From Actinomucor elegans (lineage: Eukaryota > Mucoromycota > Mucoromycetes > Mucorales > Mucoraceae), in assembly GCA_026027325.1 (NCBI GenBank), contig JAMSLZ010000003.1, forward strand, positions 1 to 64,000: a DNA stretch of 64,000 nucleotides, written 5' to 3'. The position numbers and the translations under genes were made by a program. Shown here piece after piece: positions 57,627-64,000 of the stretch (the stretch's first letter is position 1; every line of letters starts with the position of its first letter). The notes under the pieces are model-generated. The model did no database searches and had not been told where the DNA came from. It saw nothing but the letters and a program-made list of their open reading frames with translations.

Positions 57627-60600
57627 TCAAGATCTTGTATTATATGCTTTAGGTACAAACGATCTGCTGTGTTTATTACGAGCAGGTATTCTTCGCTTGT
57701 TGATAGTATTAGGCAGGGATCTACCTGTTGTGCTTGCAATGGTTGCTTGACGACGTGTCCAATAGTCTTGAATAGGTTTCTTCGAATCGAAGGTATCAAC
57801 CGTCTGCCAAGTATTGTATTTTTCTTGGTCATCGTATCCAACCCAATGCACGTAATACTCGTATTCACCGTCTGGCAAGAGTCGATGGTTTACAATTGCT
57901 TGTACCTCATAATGTTTCTCGTTAAGTTCGCTTTCAGATCGTTGATCTCCTGATTGAATCAGTCTTATCTGATGCGTAGGTACATCACGAGATAATAAAG
58001 AGCCAGTGAGATCTTCTAAAATGTAACTACCATGCTTGGTGTAGCCTTTAATGATAAAAGGACCTAACCATCTGGGCTGCAGTTTAGATGATTTGAGTAC
58101 GTTCACGATCATAACTTTAGAATTAAGAGGGTACTTTGTTTCAATGATCTTGTTATTCTTTTGGAATTTTAAATGATCGTTTAATTGTGTCTCTTTAATG
58201 CGTTTAGCAATAGAAGGAATAATGACATCTTTGACATATTTCAGCTTCTTATCAATGAGTTTACTATCAGATTTCTCGATATTGATGGTAGGTTTTACAT
58301 CCGTGTAGTCGATAAAGTCATTAGGCTGTCTATTGAACATAACCGCAAAAGGACGAGATTTATGCAATCGCGAATACTGACAATTGACAGAGTATTGGAT
58401 CACGTCTAAATACAAATCCCAAGATTCAGGTTCAACAGCATTAGCAGTTAACGCTTTGATAATACTACGTTTACAGATGCCAACATAGCTTTCTACTACA
58501 CTGTTTCCAGTAGGAGTATAGGGCAAGCTAAGCCGTCTATCCATGCCACTCATTTGTATAAATTGTTTAACCACTTCATTCACAAATTCCATACCATTGT
58601 CATGCGTGATGATCCGAGGGAATCCGAACTGACAACATATGTGAAGTAATTCTTTTGCTACACTGTAACTACTCTTGTCAGGGAGTGCACGTAGAATTGT
58701 AAATCGACTAAAGTAATCTACTACAACTAACATAAAGTTATTACCACGAGATGATGTAGTATTGAAATCACCGAGATCTATACAGATATGATCGAAGACA
58801 CCGTCAGGCAACACGCTTCTAGGAGGGTGATAACCAACTCGATAGATACCATGTGCTTGGCAAGCTTCACAATCATTGATAACTCTTTGAATGTCTTGTC
58901 GCAAATTAGTCCAATGTAATTTGTAATCATTGTGAATAGTTTTCTCAATTGCATTTACGCCAAAATGGCCAAGCAAGTGTGCTTTCATAATAATAGAAAC
59001 GCGATCCTTTTCAGGTGGTGTCATATAATCAGCATATTGCATTGCGCGAGAAATAAGAGGTGTCTTATTGTAACTATCGAACGATGTAGTATTGGATGAG
59101 TCAATGTGGTTGGATGATGTATTGGTATTATCATCGTAGTTTGTAGAAACTGTTGGGAAAGATGAAAAGGCGTAATTTCCTCTTGTTTTATTTTCAGTCC
59201 CGTTTCTAGCAGATAGTATTCTTTTGCGTGACTTGTTTTTATCTGTAGGATACCGTATTTGCAGTTTACGTTCAGAACGCGTGGTATTATATCTTTTCTT
59301 ATGGTTCTCAAATATGTTTTGATGGTTAACAATATTTCCACCCTCCTCCAGACTGTTGGGTTCGTCATCAGAAAACAGTCGACTAAGAGTATCGGGAATG
59401 ATGTTCTTAATTCCAGGAATATGAACAACATCGAACGTAAAAGAAAAAATAGTGTCCCACCAAGTCAGCATCAAGGTGTTGGGGGTGCTTTGATCATGTA
59501 AAAAGATAAGGCTTTTATGATCAGTATGCAAAGTGAATTTAATACCAAATAACCATTTATGATACTTAGTCAACATGTAGACAATAGCAAGTAATTCTCG
59601 TTTTGTTGTACTGTAATTCATTTCGGAGGTAGATAGCTTGCGAGAAGCCATAGTCACATAATGAACCGTATCATTTTTGATATAGTAAATGACTCCACCA
59701 ATACCAGTTTTAGACGCGTCAGTTGCGACATGGAAACGGTAACGAAAGTCAGGAGGAGATAACACGAGAGCAGACGACAAGGCTGCTTGCAAGTTGCGAA
59801 AAGCTTGCGTGTGTTTGTCAGACCATATAGCTGCAAGTGATTTACTACTGCGTAACTCATCAAGTGGAGCTGCTAAACGACTGTATCCAGGAATCGCAGA
59901 ACGAAAGTAATTGAAGTAACCCAAGTATCGCATAATGTCTTTACCCGTCTGAGGAAGAGGCCAGGTGTGTACATTTGATACTTTTCTTGGATCAGGCATC
60001 AATTTACCATCTACAATTGACCAACCCAAAATGTGAATACTTTTCTGAGCAAGTACAATCTTTTCTGGAGAAAGTTGAAGATTTGCGTTTGTGAGGCGAC
60101 GGATAACTTCGGCTACACAATCAGTATGATGTGCTAGAGAATCATTGGTACTGATGCAAATGTCATCGATATAGATCGTTACGTAAGGAAGGTCACTGAA
60201 CAAGTTAGTTAAGGTCCTTTGTACCAAATTAGCAATAAAGGACACACCGAAACATACTTTGCGAAAAGTATATTGCAAGTTAGTAAAAGGACACATAAAG
60301 TTTAACTTGCTTTTGTGAGCAGGGTCAACGAGGAAGCTAGTGAAGCAAGAATGGATATCGATACTAGTAATGATTTTGGCATTACTTAAGCGTTCATGGA
60401 TGTCCGAAATGAGAGGTATATTGTACTTATCCGTACTAATAAGAATCGAGTTTAACTCACGAACGTCAGCTACTACTCTAGGCTTCTTAAACGAATAGAT
60501 ACCATCAGCATTTTTCTTACTAACACATAGAAGGGGAGAATTAAAGCCGGTGTGACTTTGTGCAACTTCTATTACACCTTCATTTTTCCAAGTTTCAATT

Positions 60601-60662
60601 TGATCTAATACGGATTGCTTGTAGGCAATAGGAATTGGGTATGGCTTACGGTAAGCTACCCC
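57627..60662 (-). CDS. Pol of X2: RT, RNase H, integrase, chromodomain
   Basis: About 1011 residues homologous to X1 pol, starting near V-A-Y-R-K-P-Y-P-I-P. The frame is open a little further, to 60701, into unrelated sequence. RT has Y-I-D-D-I-C; RNase H has A-T-D-A-S-K; the integrase has an HHCC domain (H-L-L-G-H-F-G ... C-E-A-C), I-D-L-G, H-D-N-G and V-V-E-S-Y; the C-terminal chromodomain includes Y-Y-V-H-W-V-G-Y. No internal stop was seen. It lacks its own protease and gag, so it cannot work alone as it stands. Confidence 0.9.
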   Translation of the reverse strand, partial: GVAYRKPYPIPIAYKQSVLDQIETWKNEGVIEVAQSHTGFNSPLLCVSKKNADGIYSFKKPRVVADVRELNSILISTDKYNIPLISDIHERLSNAKIITSIDIHSCFTSFLVDPAHKSKLNFMCPFTNLQYTFRKVCFGVSFIANLVQRTLTNLFSDLPYVTIYIDDICISTNDSLAHHTDCVAEVIRRLTNANLQLSPEKIVLAQKSIHILGWSIVDGKLMPDPRKVSNVHTWPLPQTGKDIMRYLGYFNYFRSAIPGYSRLAAPLDELRSSKSLAAIWSDKHTQAFRNLQAALSSALVLSPPDFRYRFHVATDASKTGIGGVIYYIKNDTVHYVTMASRKLSTSEMNYSTTKRELLAIVYMLTKYHKWLFGIKFTLHTDHKSLIFLHDQSTPNTLMLTWWDTIFSFTFDVVHIPGIKNIIPDTLSRLFSDDEPNSLEEGGNIVNHQNIFENHKKRYNTTRSERKLQIRYPTDKNKSRKRILSARNGTENKTRGNYAFSSFPTVSTNYDDNTNTSSNHIDSSNTTSFDSYNKTPLISRAMQYADYMTPPEKDRVSIIMKAHLLGHFGVNAIEKTIHNDYKLHWTNLRQDIQRVINDCEACQAHGIYRVGYHPPRSVLPDGVFDHICIDLGDFNTTSSRGNNFMLVVVDYFSRFTILRALPDKSSYSVAKELLHICCQFGFPRIITHDNGMEFVNEVVKQFIQMSGMDRRLSLPYTPTGNSVVESYVGICKRSIIKALTANAVEPESWDLYLDVIQYSVNCQYSRLHKSRPFAVMFNRQPNDFIDYTDVKPTINIEKSDSKLIDKKLKYVKDVIIPSIAKRIKETQLNDHLKFQKNNKIIETKYPLNSKVMIVNVLKSSKLQPRWLGPFIIKGYTKHGSYILEDLTGSLLSRDVPTHQIRLIQSGDQRSESELNEKHYEVQAIVNHRLLPDGEYEYYVHWVGYDDQEKYNTWQTVDTFDSKKPIQDYWTRRQATIASTTGRSLPNTINKRRIPARNKHSRSFVPKAYNTRS

Positions 60663-61618
60663 CAGAAGAATGCATACTACTATCATGCAAATGCAAAGCA
60701 TTATCCGTTATAACCTCCTTCTTAATAGGCTTAATCTCAGCCACAGCACCGTTGGAAAGCTTAATTGACCAAGAACTATGAAACCAATCTGGAATAGGCT
60801 GTACCTGACGTAACCATGAGTTACCCAAAATCAGATCAAATTTTGTGTCAAATACATATGCTTCCATATCATCCTGATAATCACCAAGTCGTAGAGAGAA
60901 AGTAGCAATGGATGAGATAACAGATTGATGGCCATTCGCAGTTTCAACTGCTTGACCTTTGACCGATCTCACTTGAGTGACAGCAGACAATAAGGTAGGA
61001 CTAATGTAATTAGCCGAAGCACCAGAATCGATCAAAACAGAGCACGGATAACCATTCACCAAAGCATTGTATAATGGTAATTTAGTATCCACTTTACCAG
61101 CCGTCAAAACGAAATCTAGATCCTTCTGAATCAAGCTATCATCCATCTTCAAAGGTTCGACATATGACTTAGAAGTAGGCAAGACACAATATAGGTAAGC
61201 AGAATGATCAACATCATCACCTTCAGCATTATCATCAACGCACTCATTGTATTCCTCCCCCTCTTCAACATAATTCAATTGAGAGCGTTTTTCAGAGGCG
61301 CATTCTCTTTGGTAGTGTCCAAATCCCTCACAATTGTGACATTGGATGTTGGCACGATTACCACCACGCTTTTGTTGGCCCCCACTCCGACTACGAAAAC
61401 CATGGTTGGAACCACCACGGGCACCACCACGAAAACTATTGGTACCACGATCACGACCACGAGAGGCATTCCAGGATTTCATCATAATAAAGAGCTCCCG
61501 ATGCTCCGCAATGGACAGATCCATAGGATCATCTATTTGTTGATCATATTCAACTGCAAAGGAACCACGAGAAGTAAGAACGCCCTCCAGACGATTACCT
61601 TCGTAATTATGTGCCACT
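60646..61618 (-). CDS. Gag zinc-knuckle and aspartic protease of gypsy lineage Y
   Basis: About 323 residues. The first about 20 complete the capsid C-terminus. An Arg/Gly-rich stretch leads to a canonical knuckle C-H-N-C ... H-Y-Q-R-E-C (CX2CX4HX4C, about 61300-61345), unlike the CX2CX8HXC of X1 and W. The retropepsin-like domain has V-L-I-D-S-G-A-S near 61030, with an intact catalytic triad. The frame ends at 60646 inside the start of X2 pol, which is in another frame. The start here is a frame boundary, not an ATG: the frame joins the upstream gag part by a 1-nt shift at about 61622. Confidence 0.8.
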
Positions 61619-62209
61619 CTAAATAGCGTCCATCAGAACAGGAGATTCCATGAAAATGGTATCCTTGATATGAATACGAGCAGCTGAGTCTTTCAGACCA
61701 GCAATAAATTTGTCCACAGCTTCTTCATCAGTCATTCTAGGAATGCTAAGCTTGATTGTCATGAATTCTTGTACATACTGTGCAATCGAAGCAGTTTGAC
61801 GTAGGTTACGCATCTTGTCTCTTGCCACAGAAGTTGAATTTTCAGGCTTAAAATAGGCCCGTAATTCGGTCTTGAGCTCCAACCAGTGGATAGGAGCAGA
61901 ATTCAGCAGACGTAGATTCTGGTACCAGACTTTTGCAGCACCTACCAGTAGAGTAACACCTAATTTAGCTGACTTTTGATGATCTAGGTTTTTTAAATCA
62001 GCATAGTCTTCAATGGACTGAATCCAAGCTTCAATAATGTGGGGGTCTCTGGATCCATCATATTTTCGAGGTTTCTCAACAAAGTCGAAATCATCGTTCT
62101 TGTTTTGTTGCTTAGTGAGGATAACCTCCTTTAAGATTTCTGCAAGCTTTAATATGTCGCTGTTGGAAGTACTAGCAGCTGACGTGCCTTCATCTTGATT
62201 ATGGGGCAT
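61619..62209 (-). CDS. Gag capsid part of gypsy lineage Y
   Basis: 196 residues from ATG 62209. It is a retrotransposon gag capsid: Y-D-G-S-R-D-P-H-I-I-E-A-W-I near residue 50, W-L-E-L-K-T-E-L near 115, and F-I-A-G-L-K-D near 165. The frame stops at 61619 in the middle of what should continue (M-D-A-I), and the next frame picks up at once. A lost base is the simplest reading. The heptamer is GCT-ATT-T, loosely like the Ty3 +1 shift site, but its position before the zinc knuckle argues against a programmed event. Confidence 0.82.
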   Translation of the reverse strand: MPHNQDEGTSAASTSNSDILKLAEILKEVILTKQQNKNDDFDFVEKPRKYDGSRDPHIIEAWIQSIEDYADLKNLDHQKSAKLGVTLLVGAAKVWYQNLRLLNSAPIHWLELKTELRAYFKPENSTSVARDKMRNLRQTASIAQYVQEFMTIKLSIPRMTDEEAVDKFIAGLKDSAARIHIKDTIFMESPVLMDAI

Positions 62210-62272
62210 GTTGTTGTTTTCAATGTTTATGTTGTCTTTTCCAAAATATTTTGTTGCAAAGGAATTAGCTAA

Positions 62273-62464
62273 TTAATTCCAATATTCTTGTCTTTTCTTG
62301 GTTGATGTGAGTCTTTCTTCTGTTGTAAACTGGTCTGTTTTTGTTCTTCTTAGTTTCTCAGTAAAGTACTTTATGTCTATTTCCAAATTTAATAACGATA
62401 CGACTCTTTCTTCAATTTCAAACTGGTTCTTTAAATCCTTGAGTTCTTCTGTCGAATTATTCAT
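62273..62464 (-). CDS. Upstream reading frame of gag Y, Glu/Lys-rich
   Basis: 63 codons in the same frame as the downstream gag, 64 nt before its ATG and separated by a TAA. It is rich in Glu, Lys and Leu (likely helical) and starts about 45 nt after a TGGTAGCATCAGAACC stretch that could be a primer-binding site. It may be the original N-terminus of gag, now cut by a stop, or a leader ORF. No homologue recognised. Confidence 0.4.
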   Translation of the reverse strand: MNNSTEELKDLKNQFEIEERVVSLLNLEIDIKYFTEKLRRTKTDQFTTEERLTSTKKRQEYWN

Positions 62465-62518
62465 TCACGCTGCAATAATTCCGAATAAAAATAAACAATC
62501 AATTGGTTCTGATGCTAC

Positions 62519-62815
62519 CAAATGTCGTGTGCAGAGCTATATACTTTTAAAGTAGATTGAAATAAGTTTATACAAAATATTATATATGGGATAAAAGGAT
62601 GTCTTTTATTGTTTTCCATTTCATTTGATATTTATAATCGATTGAAGGTAACACACAAGTCTGTGTGTACCTGACAACACACAGATTTGTGCGTAACCTT
62701 TTAATTAGTATAAATATCAAACAGAATGCTAAATGAATAAAGGTCATCTTTTATCTCTTAATTACACTTTTATATAAATCTACACTAAAATATACATCTC
62801 TGCTCACGACATTTG
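62519..62815. repeat. 297-bp foldback palindrome (MITE-like, or palindromic LTR)
   Basis: The two halves are inverted copies of each other: CAAATGTCGTG at the left edge against CACGACATTTG at the right, TTTGATATTTATA in both arms, and near the centre GGTAACACACAAGTCTGTGTG against CACACAGATTTGTGCGTAACC. A second, partial copy of the terminal word (TGTCGTGTGCAGAG) starts at 62816 and is cut by the Tc1 end. The TG...CA ends and the adjoining primer-site-like sequence leave an LTR possible. Confidence 0.7.
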
Positions 62816-62836
62816 TGTCGTGTGCAGAGTTATATA

Positions 62837-64000
62837 CAGTGACCAGCAAAACTGTTACAATGTTTTCAGTTTTTGAACATAATCGCTTATATCTCCACGA
62901 GATCGCTTTCATACTAAATGAGAAATAGCTTATTCTGAAGCCCAAGTTATCGGCTTTATTAAGAATGTTTCGGATTTGTGACTGCGTTAGTATTTTCGGA
63001 GAAATAGATTGAGAAATGAGAGGACAACATTGTAACAGTTTTGCACGGCTAGGCCCATTATTATACTAAGTCACTTTATTCAATTTTAATAGTCAGTCTG
63101 TGGTGAAATAGCCACATAATTGAAGTACAGACAGACTAGAGGCCTGTGCGCCCTAGCTGTAGCACATACATACTAAAGCATCATTGATTACCTTATACAG
63201 CGATACAGTCCTTAAACAGAGATACGTCCTTCTTATACTTCTTATATGAACACAAGTAAATAACCTTCAGTCACAATTCAACGAGTATAAATACAAGCTC
63301 GAAAAACTAGTTCGAAATAATTAATCACATTTAAGTTGAATAAACTATAACCAAGTTATAATCGACTTACTACCTGCTTTTATATTTTAATTTTACCGCA
63401 CAGTCCAGTGCCCTTTTCTTCTGATACATTGTTCAATACGACGTGGCATGCTATGGATGACATTTCGGCACTCTTCCTTGTCTATAACGTCGTACCAAAC
63501 CTTGGTGACTCTCTCATAAAGCTCTTGCATGCCCTTAGGAGGAGTATCATACTCGTTCAACCTTATTTTTAACAACCGCCACATATTCTCGATTGGGTTG
63601 AGGTCTGGTGATTGTGGGGGCCACTCTAATACTTGATATTCTTGGTTTTTGAGGTATTCTTGTACCAAATTCGACGTATGCTTAGGATCATTGTCATGCT
63701 GGAATACCATATCTGGTCGCGCCTAAGATTCAATTTTTCTGCAGCAAAGTTGATTGTCCGATCTTGCTCGTCTTGTAAGATCTCTTTGTACAGTGTTTTG
63801 TCCATATTACCATCAATCTTGCACATCCAACCCGTTCCAGCATAAGTTAAGGCACTCCAGATCATGATACTACCACCACCGTGTTTGACTGTAACTTTGA
63901 CATGTTTAGGTTGAAGCTGCTCCCCGTCCCTAATCCAAGCCCAGACACGGCCATCCGAGTTAAATCGATTGATTTTGGTCTCATCAGACCAAATAACCCG
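62837..64000 (-). mobile_element. Tc1/mariner-type transposon, partial and decayed
   Basis: It starts CAGTGACCAGC after a TA target (62835-62836), with GCAAAACTGTTACAATGTT (62846-62864) repeated in inverted form at 63026-63044. The transposase runs on the minus strand and beyond the right edge. The 560 nt between the end and the transposase stop hold no ORF. The inverted pair 220 bp apart could also be a separate MITE beside the transposase. Confidence 0.78.
63393..64000 (-). pseudogene. Tc1-family transposase, 5' end outside window, frameshifted
   Basis: At the right edge W-S-D-E-T-K-I-N-R-F marks the first catalytic Asp, followed by H-G-G-G-S-I-M-I-W-S-A. A frameshift near 63712 separates this from F-Q-H-D-N-D-P-K-H-T-S (second Asp). 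W-P-P-Q-S-P-D-L-N-P-I-E-N-M-W supplies the terminal Glu, and the stop is at 63393. All motifs of a Tc1 DDE enzyme are recognisable, but one frameshift makes it inactive. Confidence 0.87.

Larger units (their letters stand above)
56910..60662 (-). mobile_element. Ty3/gypsy retrotransposon X2 (pol and 3' LTR)
   Basis: The minus-strand pol is related to X1, with a polypurine tract GGAAGGGGGCAA (about 57414-57425) and a 3' LTR. Gag-protease of the same lineage is missing; upstream of the RT the sequence changes to a different gypsy gag (Y) at about 60662. The 3' UTR at 57426-57626 has no ORF. Confidence 0.85.

Noticed and set aside
57612..57953. 113-residue plus-strand ORF opposite the X2 chromodomain
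   Set aside because: It is antisense to a well-supported pol C-terminus and has no independent support.
61619..61640. Programmed +1 frameshift in gag Y (GCT-ATT-T)
   Set aside because: It resembles the Ty3 site only loosely and lies before the zinc knuckle inside gag, where no frameshift is expected; a 1-nt deletion is simpler.

Overview
The window is a dense nest of transposable elements with no recognisable host gene. The families present (chromodomain Ty3/gypsy elements, APE-type LINEs with two overlapping ORFs, Merlin, Tc1 and AT-rich DDE transposons) suggest a fungal genome. My best guess is an early-diverging lineage (Mucoromycota), in a repeat-rich compartment such as pericentromere or subtelomere; the organism itself is inferred. 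LINE and LTR sequence is of moderate GC, while the DNA transposons are strikingly AT-rich.

Layout. 1-4555: 3' part of Ty3/gypsy element X1 (+), inserted in LINE copy A1. 4556-56909: a head-to-tail, minus-strand array of LINE-A copies (A1-A10) and a related ORF1-only element (C1, C2). Successive copies meet at the same 16-nt sequence, identical to the 5' end of a tRNA-Ala gene. Inserted in the array are two near-identical Merlin transposons (5394-7474, 13548-15629), a complete poly(A)-tailed LINE-B (8784-16688, +), an intact gypsy element W with matching LTRs (29526-35691), a gypsy remnant Z (51512-52943), and three AT-rich DNA transposons here called RCD-1 (37564-39803), RCD-2 (42178-44681) and RCD-3 (52944-55282). 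56910-62815: gypsy pol X2 fused to an unrelated gypsy gag-protease Y, then a foldback palindrome. 62837-64000: a decayed Tc1 element.

Most unusual are the RCD elements. They encode a Harbinger/IS5-like DDE transposase with a C-terminal chromodomain. RCD-1 and RCD-2 also carry a small protein with the layout of an HUH/Rep nickase. Each element is bounded by 221-232-bp direct repeats whose outer edges form inverted repeats, and two show 3-bp target duplications. Transposase and accessory ORFs of both RCD and Merlin have AAAATTGA 18-52 nt upstream of the ATG, the core of the Mimivirus early promoter, which raises the possibility of a giant-virus-related source.

LINE-A copies A3 and A9 look fully coding and could supply reverse transcriptase to the ORF1-only family C, which shares their 3' terminus. 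Both LINE-A and LINE-B join ORF1 to ORF2 by a TAATG stop/start overlap. Nesting gives a relative history: the LINE array came first, then LTR and DNA elements. The youngest insertions appear to be W (no LTR differences seen) and the two Merlin copies.
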